64,000 nt of DNA from Bacteroidota bacterium (GTDB lineage: Bacteria > Bacteroidota > Bacteroidia > UBA8524): contig SBGR01000079.1 in assembly GCA_006226545.1 (NCBI GenBank), positions 1-64,000 of the forward strand, written 5' to 3'. The notes beneath the pieces are model-generated. The model was not told the DNA's origin. It did not search any database and was given only the letters and a program-made list of their open reading frames with translations. Position numbers and translations under genes: made by a program. This document shows positions 48,567 through 57,786 of this stretch, in pieces. Every line of letters starts with the position of its first letter. The stretch's first letter is position 1.

Positions 48567-50039
48567 TTAAACCGTTAAGGGGTGTTCATTGGCAATCTCT
48601 GCGGCAACCACTTCCCCGGAAATAATGGCCGGAGGCACGCCCGGACCGGGAACGGTAAGTTGCCCTGTATAGTAAAAATTGTTCAGGTTCTTATTCTTTA
48701 GCGATGGCTTCAAATGTGCCGTTTGCATCAGGGTATTCGCCAAGCCGTAAGCATTCCCTTTGAAGGAATGGTAATCGCTAATAAAATCGCTTTGAGCGTA
48801 GTCTCTTCTCACCTCCACTTTCGACCTCAACTCTCTTCCCAACAAAGCCTCCATTCTATCCATCACCAGCTGGAAATAGCGTTCTTTAATTTCAGGGGTG
48901 TCTTTCATTCCCGGCGCAACCGGAATCAGGATAAAGACATTCTCTTTTCCCTCCGGCGCTACTGTATCGTCTGTTTTGCTGGTGCACGACACGTAGAAAA
49001 GTGGATTCTCAGGCCAAGCAGGAGAATCGTAAATCTCTTTAGCGTGTCGCACAAAGTCTTGATCAAAGAAGAGGTTATGGTGCAGCAAGCCCGGGATGGG
49101 CTCAGAGAATCCGACATAATAAATGAGCGATGAAGGCGCCATTACGCGTTTATCCCAATAAGCTTCCGAATAATTGCGGTGTTCAGGTAACAAGGTTTCC
49201 AAGTGATGGTAATCTGCCCCTCCCACGATGAGGTCTGCTTTGTATTCGCCTTGGTTGGTTAGCACCCGTCGAGCCGACTTCCCTTCAACAATAATTTGTT
49301 TCACTTCATGGTTGAAATGAAACTTCACGCCTAATTCTTGAGCCAACTTGTACATCGCTTGCACAATCTCGTGCATACCACCTTTTGGATACCAGGTTCC
49401 CAAAGCGATATCAGCATAGTTCATTAGGCTATAGAGCGCCGGCGTATCTTGGGGTTTTGCACCCAGAAACAAGACCGGGAACTCAAGCAATTGTTTAATT
49501 CGAGCATCCTTGAATAAGCTATCGATGTGTTTGCTCATCGACTTAAACACGTCCAATTTGAACAAGCCGGAGATGAGTTTTTTATCCATCAATTCTGAGA
49601 GTTTTCTCCCCGGTTTATAGACGAGATTCTGAATGCCTACCTCGTATTTATAAGAGGCTTCATCTAAAAATTTCTTTAGCGATTGGCTTGCGCCCGGCTC
49701 AATGGTGTTTAGCATTTCACCCAAAGCCTCGGCGCTGGCAGGTATGTCCCAAATGTCTTGCGCCGAAAAAAAGACACGGTACGAAGGATCCAGTCTTTGA
49801 AGCTCGTAGTAATCTGAAACTTGCTTACCGAAGTCGGCAAAGAACTTCTCAAACACATCGGGCATCCAATACCAACTTGGACCCATGTCAAATCGAAAGC
49901 CATCGGTTTCCCAAACTCGGCAACGACCACCCGGGCCATTGTGCTTTTCTACCACAGCCACATCATATCCTTTCGCTGCTAGATGGCACGCTGCACTCAA
50001 ACCGGCAAATCCGGAACCAATGACCAAGACCTTTTTCAT
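48567..50039 (-). CDS. crtI: Phytoene desaturase
   Basis: VLVIGSGFAGLSAACHLAAKGYDVAVVEKHNGPGGRCRVWETDGFRFDMGPSWYWMPDVFE; YYTGQLTVPGPGVPPAIISG. Confidence 0.95.
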   Translation of the reverse strand: MKKVLVIGSGFAGLSAACHLAAKGYDVAVVEKHNGPGGRCRVWETDGFRFDMGPSWYWMPDVFEKFFADFGKQVSDYYELQRLDPSYRVFFSAQDIWDIPASAEALGEMLNTIEPGASQSLKKFLDEASYKYEVGIQNLVYKPGRKLSELMDKKLISGLFKLDVFKSMSKHIDSLFKDARIKQLLEFPVLFLGAKPQDTPALYSLMNYADIALGTWYPKGGMHEIVQAMYKLAQELGVKFHFNHEVKQIIVEGKSARRVLTNQGEYKADLIVGGADYHHLETLLPEHRNYSEAYWDKRVMAPSSLIYYVGFSEPIPGLLHHNLFFDQDFVRHAKEIYDSPAWPENPLFYVSCTSKTDDTVAPEGKENVFILIPVAPGMKDTPEIKERYFQLVMDRMEALLGRELRSKVEVRRDYAQSDFISDYHSFKGNAYGLANTLMQTAHLKPSLKNKNLNNFYYTGQLTVPGPGVPPAIISGEVVAAEIANEHPLTV

Positions 50040-50057
50040 GTTCTTAATTTACACCTA

Positions 50058-50585
50058 TTAATCTTCGCTTAGTCCAAAGGATTCACCGTAGGCTTTAAGT
50101 CTTTTTCTTAAAATCCGACGTGCCACAAAGATTCGGGTCTTCACGGTACCAATAGGAATCTGAAGTATTTCCGCGATTTCATGGTATTTGAAGCCCTTGT
50201 TGTTCATACTAAACGTCTTCTTCAAATCGGGAGGCAAGGCATCAATGGCCAATTCCAAATCACGCTTTAAAAACTTACGCTCTCCGTCGTTACCGGAAAC
50301 ATGCGAAGGCGCATCCAAGAAGTACAGGTTATCTGTAGAATCCAGAAAGGTTTTACGTTTAAGAATTCGACGGTAGTTATTGATAAAGCTATTCTTCATG
50401 ATGGTATAGAGCCATCCTTTGAGGTTTGTACCTTCCATGAATTTGGTGTGGTAGGTAAATGCTTTGAGCATGGTTTCTTGAACCAAGTCGTTAGCGTCTT
50501 CCGCATTGCGGGTGAGCTGCAATGCATAGTTTTTTAACGGATTCGCTTCTCTTTCTACCAATGAACTAAATTCGATCTGAGTCAT
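50058..50585 (-). CDS. RNA polymerase sigma factor (ECF-type), cotranscribed with crt genes
   Basis: Region 2 DANDLVQETMLKAFTYHTKFMEGTNLKGWLYTIMKNSFINNYRR; region 4 KGFKYHEIAEILQIPIGTVKTRIFVARRILRKRL. ATG at 50585 with AAAAGG upstream; ORF-track start 50618 is a TTG. Confidence 0.93.
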   Translation of the reverse strand: MTQIEFSSLVEREANPLKNYALQLTRNAEDANDLVQETMLKAFTYHTKFMEGTNLKGWLYTIMKNSFINNYRRILKRKTFLDSTDNLYFLDAPSHVSGNDGERKFLKRDLELAIDALPPDLKKTFSMNNKGFKYHEIAEILQIPIGTVKTRIFVARRILRKRLKAYGESFGLSED

Positions 50586-50586
50586 A

Positions 50587-50618
50587 TTGTTTAACCTTTT
50601 AGATGAATTATTAAACAA
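50587..50618. repeat. Inverted repeat TTGTTTAA-N16-TTAAACAA, copy 1
   Basis: Read directly; core GTTTAA 50589-50594 and TTAAAC 50611-50616. Confidence 0.75.
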
Positions 50619-50623
50619 ATCTA
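50616..50623 (-). promoter_or_regulatory. Predicted sigma-gene -7 box TAGATTTG, with TTG 20 nt upstream
   Basis: Minus strand TTG-CGCGAACAAGAAAAGCATTT-TAGATTTG; overlaps inverted repeat copy 1. Confidence 0.5.
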
Positions 50624-50649
50624 AAATGCTTTTCTTGTTCGCGCAAGCT

Positions 50650-50681
50650 TTGTTTAATCTTTTTTAATTTTCATTAAACAA
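50650..50681. repeat. Inverted repeat TTGTTTAA-N16-TTAAACAA, copy 2
   Basis: Read directly; core GTTTAA 50652-50657 and TTAAAC 50674-50679. Confidence 0.75.
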
Positions 50682-50822
50682 AATAAAGCTACTATCTGCG
50701 ACGTTTAAACACGCCAGCCTGTCGTGCTTTTATATACGAAATGTTCAGCTTGGCGGATTTATTAACTTTGCACGGAATTTGTTCAAAAGCCAGCGAATTG
50801 AATTAGCGACTTTCATTAAGCC

Positions 50823-50854
50823 GCGTTTAATTTTTTCGCTAGAGCATTAAACAA
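50823..50854. repeat. Inverted repeat GCGTTTAA-N16-TTAAACAA, copy 3
   Basis: Read directly; core GTTTAA 50825-50830 and TTAAAC 50847-50852; shares CATTAAACAAAAT with copy 2. Confidence 0.7.
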
Positions 50855-50884
50855 AATGCAGCAGCAGCTGTTAAGACGAAAAGC

Positions 50885-51301
50885 ATGAGAGTAACCATTG
50901 GCAGGAAAGCCCATTTCAACGCAGCACATAGATTGTACAATCCAAATTGGACCGACGAGCAGAACGCAGCGTTTTATGGCAAGTGTAACTTACCCAACTA
51001 CCACGGCCACAATTATAAATTGGAGGTGAAGGTTAAAGGAGAAGTTGACCAAGAAACAGGATACCTCTTAGACTTGAAATGGCTCAGTCAAATAATTAAA
51101 GAAGAAGTAGAAGAGCCATTTGACCACAGAAATTTAAATCTGGATACACCAGAATTCCGTAACTTGATTCCGAGTGCAGAGAATATTGCAGGTGTGATCT
51201 GGAGAAAAATTCAGGCTAGGTTACCGAAAGAAAAGAACCTCGACTTGATGATTGTACTTTATGAAACTGAAAGAAACTTCGTTGAATATTCCGGTGAATA
51301 A
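50885..51301 (+). CDS. 6-pyruvoyl-tetrahydropterin synthase family protein
   Basis: FNAAHRLYN...YGKCNLPNYHGHNYKLEVKVKGEVD...FDHRNLN; CX5HGH zinc/catalytic motif. Confidence 0.93.
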   Translation: MRVTIGRKAHFNAAHRLYNPNWTDEQNAAFYGKCNLPNYHGHNYKLEVKVKGEVDQETGYLLDLKWLSQIIKEEVEEPFDHRNLNLDTPEFRNLIPSAENIAGVIWRKIQARLPKEKNLDLMIVLYETERNFVEYSGE

Positions 51302-51941
51302 TATTGAATTAATTGGCGACGAGCACCTCTCGTTTTCGCCAGATACTCCACTAAGAGAAGACGCTTTTGAAATGGATGACCAATTGAAAATTGAGTTGAT
51401 CGCTAAGCATTTCAAAGAAATCATGCACGTACTAGGACTCGACCTTACTGACGACAGTTTGAAAGGCACTCCGGAACGTGTGGCCAAGATGTATGTGAAG
51501 GAAATCTTCTCCGGCTTAAATCCGGAAAACAAACCAAAAGCCACCCTCTTCGAAAACAAGTACCAGTACAATGAAATGCTGGTTGAAAAAGACATTCAAT
51601 TCTACAGCAACTGCGAACACCATTTTGTGCCTATCATCGGAAAAGCACACGTAGCCTATATTTCCAGCGGGCAAGTTGTTGGCTTATCAAAAATCAACCG
51701 CATTGTTCAGTACTACGCTAAACGCCCTCAAGTTCAAGAGCGCATGACCATTCAGATTGCCAATGAACTGAAAGAGGCTTTAAAGACGGATGATGTAGCC
51801 GTGGTAATCAATGCAGCCCACCTTTGTGTTTCTTCACGCGGTGTGCAGGATGTTTCTTCCACCACCATCACAAGTGAATTCAGCGGTAAGTTTAAAGAAG
51901 AAGCTACCAAGCAAGAATTCTTTAAGTATTTGAATCTGTAA
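51261..51941 (+). CDS. folE: GTP cyclohydrolase I
   Basis: DLTDDSLKGTPERVAKMYVKEIFSGL; FYSNCEHHFVPIIGKAHVAYI; GLSKINRIVQYYAKRPQVQERMT. ATG 51261; ORF-track start 51252 is TTG. Confidence 0.96.
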   Translation: MKLKETSLNIPVNNIELIGDEHLSFSPDTPLREDAFEMDDQLKIELIAKHFKEIMHVLGLDLTDDSLKGTPERVAKMYVKEIFSGLNPENKPKATLFENKYQYNEMLVEKDIQFYSNCEHHFVPIIGKAHVAYISSGQVVGLSKINRIVQYYAKRPQVQERMTIQIANELKEALKTDDVAVVINAAHLCVSSRGVQDVSSTTITSEFSGKFKEEATKQEFFKYLNL

Positions 51942-51980
51942 TTTTTAAATCACGCTGAGGGCAGTTTAAACTCCAGTCTG

Positions 51981-51988
51981 TATATTTG
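51981..51988 (+). promoter_or_regulatory. -7 box TATATTTG
   Basis: Exact TAnnTTTG, 22 nt upstream of ATG 52011. Confidence 0.5.
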
Positions 51989-52010
51989 GCCTGGGGATAT
52001 AACCTAACGC

Positions 52011-55000
52011 ATGCGCCTCAACCAAAACCAAATTCAGGCTGACGCAAATGCTCTTCTGCTCATGCCATTTCCGGCTTGCATTTGCAATGGCGCCGGAGAA
52101 CTCTTGGATCAGAACGAAGCGTTTGGAGCACTTAGTCCGGCATGGACATCCTTATTCAATGCAGTAAAATCTGCCATTGGAAAGAAATCACATATCCAAC
52201 TGTCCAACCCGTATTTTCAGGGCCAAGTTGGCATACAAGACCTAGCTTCTGAAAAACATTTACTCGTTTTCGTAGCGAGCGAAATACCTGAGCCTTCAAC
52301 GAAAAGCAGACTCAATCAAATCTCACAGGCAGTAGCCACCTTAGATGGAGAAGGGAGATTGATTGAATACAACAACGCCTTTGAAAAGCTTGCCCTAAGT
52401 TTTGGCTTCCAAGAATTGAAACCGGGCTTGGATTTATTGAAGTATTTCCCTTCAAACGATTCCGGCTCAGGCATGCGCAAATTCTACTTTCCTCGGGGAG
52501 AAAACATGCTGGAAGTTCAGATACATTTCATTCCACTTTCTCCCGAAAAGACCTTGATGCTCGCGATAGAGCAAATGGATACTGATTCAAGCTCAAATTC
52601 AAAATACCGGTTACTCTCCGAAAACGACCTTGTTGCATGTGTCGTGCTTGATGCCGACCTGCGAATAAAATGGTGTAATAACAGTTTTGAGAAACTAACG
52701 GGCTGGCGGTTTAGGGAACTGGAAAACCAAGCTCTTTTTGAACATGTTCTTTCTTCTAATCCACTCGACAAAGAAAGGGTTCGTGCAGAGAAGAGTATTC
52801 AATCGCATCAGCATTCAAATATGCAGCTGAAGCTGAATAAAAAAAACGGCAATAAAATTTGGGTAAAAGCCAATTTCTCCTCCATTACCGGAGCAGATGA
52901 AACACTTTATTCAGTAGTACTTCGGGACATTACTCAGGAAATTGAGATTCAAGAAAAACTAGGCTACCAACTTCAACAGAACGAAGGTATCCTCAAAGCC
53001 ATTCCGGATTTGATCTACCGTGTGACCGGAGATGGGTATTACTTGACTTGTCATGCTTCCAACGAAAAGGACCTTTTGGTTCCGCTTAAAGACATTCCGG
53101 GCATGCGCTTTTTCGACATGCCGGAGGCAGAAGAGCTAAAGAACCGGGTTTGGAATAAAATTCAGCGTGCCCTCAAAACAGGTAAAGTCCAAGAAATAGA
53201 ATACCAGAGACGAAATCAGCGAGGCGAAACCCACCATTACGAGGCACGCATCAGCAAGTCGGGACCCAATGAGGTAGTCTATTTTGTTCGAAATATCAGT
53301 GAACGGATCACCGGACAGCACCGTCTCGAACAGAGCGAAAAAAAGTGGAAGAGCATCATCCAAAACGGTTTTGATGGGATTATTTTACTAGATGCCAAGG
53401 GAATGGTTATTGACCATACGCCAAATGTTACCAAGCATTTCAACCTCGCCAAAGACACGCTCATCGGACGCAATATGCTTCGCTATATACCTTTATCGGA
53501 GCGATCTGCATTTCTTGACATCTTTAAGTCGCTTACCCTCAAATCGAAGAAGAAAATCCGACGTGACTTTAGCTTCCGGGTGAGAAAAGGCGGCATCCTG
53601 ACGGTTGAAGCATCTGCCGTGAACATGCTTGAAACGCCAGAGGTAAAAGCCATTGTAATCAATTACCGCGAAATCACGGAGCGCAAGAACTCAGAAGCTA
53701 AACTTCTAGAGTCGTTCACCAACCTGAACGCCATCATCAACAATACCCACGATCAAATCTGTTTATTCGATCTTGATTTCCATGTCATCATTCAAAACAA
53801 GCCGTACAAGCAAGCGATACAAACTGCATTTGACATGAAAGATACGGATGGCATTTCTCTGCATGACTTACCCGACAGTGAAGCCAAAACTTTTTGGGTT
53901 AATGCCCTCAACCAAATTGTTAGCAACAAGAAGCGCCTGTCTTTTGAACGCGTCAATAAATTTGGACGGATATTTAGGGTTTCGCTTACCCCCATCAAAG
54001 GAGCGAACAAAGAAATCACATCGATTAGTTATTTCGCCACAGACATTACAGATGTGGTCAACTATGAAAGGTCTTTATCGCGAAGCAGGGAAACCATCTC
54101 TACCATTTTAAGCACTACTTCGGCAGGCATCTTTATCTTGGATGGATTGCGTATCATTTACTCCAATGACCAGTGTGAGCATATTTTAGGAAGGTCTAAA
54201 CGCGAATTGTTTTCGCACGATATCACAGAGTTTGTTCATCCGGATGAAAAGGAAGGCATCATGCAAAGGGCGCACAAACGAAAAAAAGGATTCCAGAAAC
54301 CCTTGCACTATGAAATTCGCATTATTACACAGGCCGGAGTAGAGCGTTGGCTTGACGTGCAATCATCTGCTATACACTACAACGATAAAGAGCATACCAT
54401 AGCTACTGTTTTGGATATCACAGACCAAAAGATCCAGGAACAAAAACTCATCGAAGCCAAAGAATTAGCGGAAGAGCTCACCCGTCTGAAATCAAACTTC
54501 TTAGCCAATATGAGTCATGAAATCAGAACTCCCTTAAACGGCCTATTGGGATTGTCTGAACTCATCACCATGACAGACGACTTGAATGAGATTCGAGAAA
54601 TGGCTCAACTGCAGCGCATCTCAGGCAATCGCCTACTGGATACTTTGACCTCTATTCTGAATTTATCCCGATTGGAAGCCGAAAACAACAGTGTGCATTT
54701 GGTTAAAATTCACATGCACGAATTCCTCCATGAGATTGTGAAAGTACATTCGGCACCTTACCAATTGAAAAAAATTAAGTTGGAGCTGATACCACCGGAC
54801 CAAGGAATTTATTGCCTTGCGGATGAGACCATGTTGTATCAAGTCTTCAATAACCTGTTGGGCAATGCGCTAAAGTTTACCGATGCGGGCGGAGTTCATA
54901 TCCAGTGCAATGTCCAACTCAATAAAGCCAATTTGCCTCAACTTCAAATCCAGGTAAAAGACTCCGGTATTGGAATAGCCAGCGATTTCTTGCCTCATAT

Positions 55001-55178
55001 CTTTGAATCGTTCAGACAGGAAAGCCAAGGAATAGGACGGAAATACGAAGGCAGCGGACTTGGACTTGCCATCGCTAAAAAATACCTAAACTTACTTAAT
55101 GGCGACCTTTCCGTAAAAAGCACAAAAGGAGAAGGAAGTGTTTTTACAATCACTTTACCGATAAAAGAAAACAAATAA
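52011..55178 (+). CDS. Soluble multi-PAS sensor histidine kinase
   Basis: Multiple PAS/PAC modules; HisKA KSNFLANMSHEIRTPLNGLLGLSE; HATPase ...GSGLGLAIAKKYLNLLNGDLSVKSTKGEGSVFTITLP; no TM segment seen. Confidence 0.95.
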   Translation: MRLNQNQIQADANALLLMPFPACICNGAGELLDQNEAFGALSPAWTSLFNAVKSAIGKKSHIQLSNPYFQGQVGIQDLASEKHLLVFVASEIPEPSTKSRLNQISQAVATLDGEGRLIEYNNAFEKLALSFGFQELKPGLDLLKYFPSNDSGSGMRKFYFPRGENMLEVQIHFIPLSPEKTLMLAIEQMDTDSSSNSKYRLLSENDLVACVVLDADLRIKWCNNSFEKLTGWRFRELENQALFEHVLSSNPLDKERVRAEKSIQSHQHSNMQLKLNKKNGNKIWVKANFSSITGADETLYSVVLRDITQEIEIQEKLGYQLQQNEGILKAIPDLIYRVTGDGYYLTCHASNEKDLLVPLKDIPGMRFFDMPEAEELKNRVWNKIQRALKTGKVQEIEYQRRNQRGETHHYEARISKSGPNEVVYFVRNISERITGQHRLEQSEKKWKSIIQNGFDGIILLDAKGMVIDHTPNVTKHFNLAKDTLIGRNMLRYIPLSERSAFLDIFKSLTLKSKKKIRRDFSFRVRKGGILTVEASAVNMLETPEVKAIVINYREITERKNSEAKLLESFTNLNAIINNTHDQICLFDLDFHVIIQNKPYKQAIQTAFDMKDTDGISLHDLPDSEAKTFWVNALNQIVSNKKRLSFERVNKFGRIFRVSLTPIKGANKEITSISYFATDITDVVNYERSLSRSRETISTILSTTSAGIFILDGLRIIYSNDQCEHILGRSKRELFSHDITEFVHPDEKEGIMQRAHKRKKGFQKPLHYEIRIITQAGVERWLDVQSSAIHYNDKEHTIATVLDITDQKIQEQKLIEAKELAEELTRLKSNFLANMSHEIRTPLNGLLGLSELITMTDDLNEIREMAQLQRISGNRLLDTLTSILNLSRLEAENNSVHLVKIHMHEFLHEIVKVHSAPYQLKKIKLELIPPDQGIYCLADETMLYQVFNNLLGNALKFTDAGGVHIQCNVQLNKANLPQLQIQVKDSGIGIASDFLPHIFESFRQESQGIGRKYEGSGLGLAIAKKYLNLLNGDLSVKSTKGEGSVFTITLPIKENK

Positions 55179-55212
55179 TATTCAGTATACTTGCCTTAAG
55201 GGGAGGAGCAAT

Positions 55213-55590
55213 TTGACTATTTTATACATTGAAGATGATCCAATCAACGCGATGATCATTTCCAAGTTTTTGGAAAACGATTTCAGCGTTGAAGTGGCCA
55301 GTACAAGTGAAGAGAGCCTTCGCTTGTTATCTAAAAACACATACGACCTGATTCTACTTGACCTAAACCTTGGTCACGATAATGAAAATGGTCTCAGCCT
55401 GTTTTACAAGATTCAGAAGCTTTCCGGCTGCGATAAAATTCCTGTTATCGCCCTAACCGCCAGCTCAGACCCACATGAACGTGATTCGTATTTAAATGCC
55501 GGGTTCTATGGCTTTATTGTGAAGCCGGTGGAGCGCATATCACTCATCAATTACCTCAAAGGCATCAAAGAAAATGCTAGAGTGGAATAA
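55213..55590 (+). CDS. Single-domain response regulator receiver, TTG start
   Basis: TILYIEDDPINAMIISKFL; DLILLDLNLG; IPVIALTASSD; FIVKPV; GGGGAGG RBS-like sequence upstream of TTG. Confidence 0.93.
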   Translation: MTILYIEDDPINAMIISKFLENDFSVEVASTSEESLRLLSKNTYDLILLDLNLGHDNENGLSLFYKIQKLSGCDKIPVIALTASSDPHERDSYLNAGFYGFIVKPVERISLINYLKGIKENARVE

Positions 55591-55927
55591 GCTCCCGCTG
55601 TTTTTTGCTTAAACCCGACCAGACCAAATGATGCGAGTCTCGAATCCAGCTGAGCAATAAACTCTCTTCAACTGAACCCTGAACGCTAACCGTATTCCAG
55701 TGTTTCTTATTCATGTGAAATCCCGGTGTAACTTCCGGATACTGTGCTCTTAATTCCTCCGCCTTTTCAGGATCGCATTTCACATTGAAGCCACTAAAGT
55801 CTTCTACATCAGCCAAGGCAAACATCTTACCCCCTACTTTGTAGACCAAGGTCTTTGAATCGAAAGGGAAAGTTGCTTCTGTTCCGGGTAAGGATTCACA
55901 GAATTGATAAAACATTTCGATATCCAT
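55577..55927 (-). CDS. MmcQ/YjbR-family DNA-binding protein
   Basis: LPGTEATFPFDSKTLVYKVGGKMFALAD...FNVKCDPEKAEELRAQYPEVTPGFHMNKKHWNTV. Confidence 0.92.
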   Translation of the reverse strand: MDIEMFYQFCESLPGTEATFPFDSKTLVYKVGGKMFALADVEDFSGFNVKCDPEKAEELRAQYPEVTPGFHMNKKHWNTVSVQGSVEESLLLSWIRDSHHLVWSGLSKKQRELIPL

Positions 55928-55982
55928 CCAATCAAAATTAATTCAAAATGCGCTTCCCGTCTCAGAGCAGGACTTATTTTGC

Positions 55983-55990
55983 TACTTTTG
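55983..55990 (+). promoter_or_regulatory. -7 box TACTTTTG upstream of serS
   Basis: Exact TAnnTTTG, 10 nt upstream of ATG. Confidence 0.5.
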
Positions 55991-56000
55991 CGAGAGTTAT

Positions 56001-57272
56001 ATGATTCAGATTTCCTACCTCAGAGACAAGAAAGAAGAAGCCATCGCCCGATTGGCTAAACGTGGTTTGCAGGCCGAAGCCCTCGTAACACAGGTGCTTG
56101 AGCTAGACGAAAAAAGAAGATCGACACAGACCAAACTCGATCAGCTTTTAGCCGAAGCCAACCAATGGGCAAGAGAAATTGGCGAACTTTTCAAAAAAGG
56201 TGAAAAAGAGGCAGCTGAAGTAATTCGCGCCAAAAGCACCGCAGCAAAAGAGGAAATCAAACAATTGGAAGAAGCCTTAGGTCAGGCAGAGAAAGACATG
56301 CAAGATGCGCTTGTTCAACTTCCAAATACACCACACGAATCAGTGCCTTTTGGAAAAACACCCGAAGACAATGAAGTGGTTTTGCAACACGGTGAAATTC
56401 CTAATCTGGGTGATAATGCCAAAGCGCATTGGGACCTCGCAGCAGACCACGATTTAATCGACTTTGAATTGGGTGTAAAAATCACCGGCGCCGGATTCCC
56501 GGTATACAAAGGCAAAGGAGCTCGTTTGCAAAGAGCCTTAATCAACTTCTTCTTAGATGAAGCATTAAGCCACGGCTACCATGAAATCCAGCCTCCTATT
56601 GTAATCAATGAGGATTCAGGTTTTGGCACAGGACAGTTGCCTGATAAGGAAGGACAGATGTACTATATGCCATTGGACCAATTGTACATGATTCCAACTG
56701 CGGAAGTTCCAATCACCAACCTGTACCGCAATGTTTTGTTGAAAGAACAAGAATTACCCATCAAACACGTTGGTTATACCCCATGTTTCAGACGAGAGGC
56801 AGGCTCTTACGGTAAAGACGTTCGTGGATTGAACCGTTTGCATCAATTTGATAAAGTAGAGATTGTTCACTTCGCTAGACCGGATGAATCTTACGCTCAA
56901 TTGGAACAGATGAGCAGCTACGTTCAAAGCCTTTTGCAAAAGCTTGAATTGCCTTACCGCGTGCTTCGATTGTGTGGAGGAGATATGGGCTTTACTTCTG
57001 CCCTCACTTACGATATGGAAGTATATTCTGCAGCACAAGGCCGCTGGCTGGAAGTGAGTTCAGTATCCAACTTTGAAACCTTTCAAAGCAATCGATTGAA
57101 ATGCCGTTTTAAAAACAAAGAAGGTAAAAACGAACTGGTGCATACTCTGAACGGCAGTGCTTTAGCGTTACCTAGAATAGTTGCCGCATTATTGGAAAAC
57201 AACCAAGACTCAGAAGGACATATTCGTATTCCTGCTGCCTTGGTTCCCTATACCGGCTTCGATAAAATCTAG
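56001..57272 (+). CDS. serS: Serine--tRNA ligase
   Basis: Class II aaRS motifs: TAEVPITNLYRN; TPCFRREAGSYGKDVRGLNRLHQFDKVEIV; LNGSALALPRIVAALLENNQ. Confidence 0.98.
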   Translation: MIQISYLRDKKEEAIARLAKRGLQAEALVTQVLELDEKRRSTQTKLDQLLAEANQWAREIGELFKKGEKEAAEVIRAKSTAAKEEIKQLEEALGQAEKDMQDALVQLPNTPHESVPFGKTPEDNEVVLQHGEIPNLGDNAKAHWDLAADHDLIDFELGVKITGAGFPVYKGKGARLQRALINFFLDEALSHGYHEIQPPIVINEDSGFGTGQLPDKEGQMYYMPLDQLYMIPTAEVPITNLYRNVLLKEQELPIKHVGYTPCFRREAGSYGKDVRGLNRLHQFDKVEIVHFARPDESYAQLEQMSSYVQSLLQKLELPYRVLRLCGGDMGFTSALTYDMEVYSAAQGRWLEVSSVSNFETFQSNRLKCRFKNKEGKNELVHTLNGSALALPRIVAALLENNQDSEGHIRIPAALVPYTGFDKI

Positions 57273-57274
57273 AC

Positions 57275-57760
57275 ATGAACCGGATACTGCTTGTTTTCTC
57301 TTTGCTCTTTATTGCCTTTGAAGCTTCGGCACAAATCAACACAACAACCTGCAAAGATGAAGATCTAGCGAATCCGTATTTCGACTGCGGAACTTTCTTC
57401 GCTCCGGTTTGCGGATGCGATGGTATAACTTACCGTAACGAATGCGCTGCACGATACCACGGCGGATTGAACCAAGGGAATTGGCAAGGAGGTTCTTGTG
57501 AGCCCTTTTTCTTCTTCATGTTCCCCAGCATGGTATTGACTAATTTCAGACTCGATATTCAGTTTAAAGCATCCAGCACAGCAACACTGGTGATTCGCGA
57601 TATTTTCGGCAATGTTAAATTGCAAAGATCCATCAGCGGAAGCACGTTTGCCGTGCAATACTCCTTTGACTTAACTACGCTCAATCCAGGCTTTTATGTA
57701 CTCTCCGTGAGCAATGGAGAACATTACCAGACACAAAAATTTAGTCTCTCTCATCCCTAA
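57275..57760 (+). CDS. Secreted Kazal-type domain protein with T9SS-like C-terminal domain
   Basis: Signal peptide; Kazal core CGTFFAPVCGCDGITYRNECAARYHGGLNQGNWQGGSC; C-terminal LVIRDIFGNVKLQ...LNPGFYVLSVSNGEHYQTQKFSL. Confidence 0.85.
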   Translation: MNRILLVFSLLFIAFEASAQINTTTCKDEDLANPYFDCGTFFAPVCGCDGITYRNECAARYHGGLNQGNWQGGSCEPFFFFMFPSMVLTNFRLDIQFKASSTATLVIRDIFGNVKLQRSISGSTFAVQYSFDLTTLNPGFYVLSVSNGEHYQTQKFSLSHP

Positions 57761-57786
57761 TTCCTATATTGAGGAAAAATCAGAAT

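Noticed and set aside
50701-50710. ACGTTTAAAC palindrome in the sigma/PTPS intergenic region
   Set aside because: Contains GTTTAA and TTAAAC but without the 16-bp spaced partner; treated as coincidence
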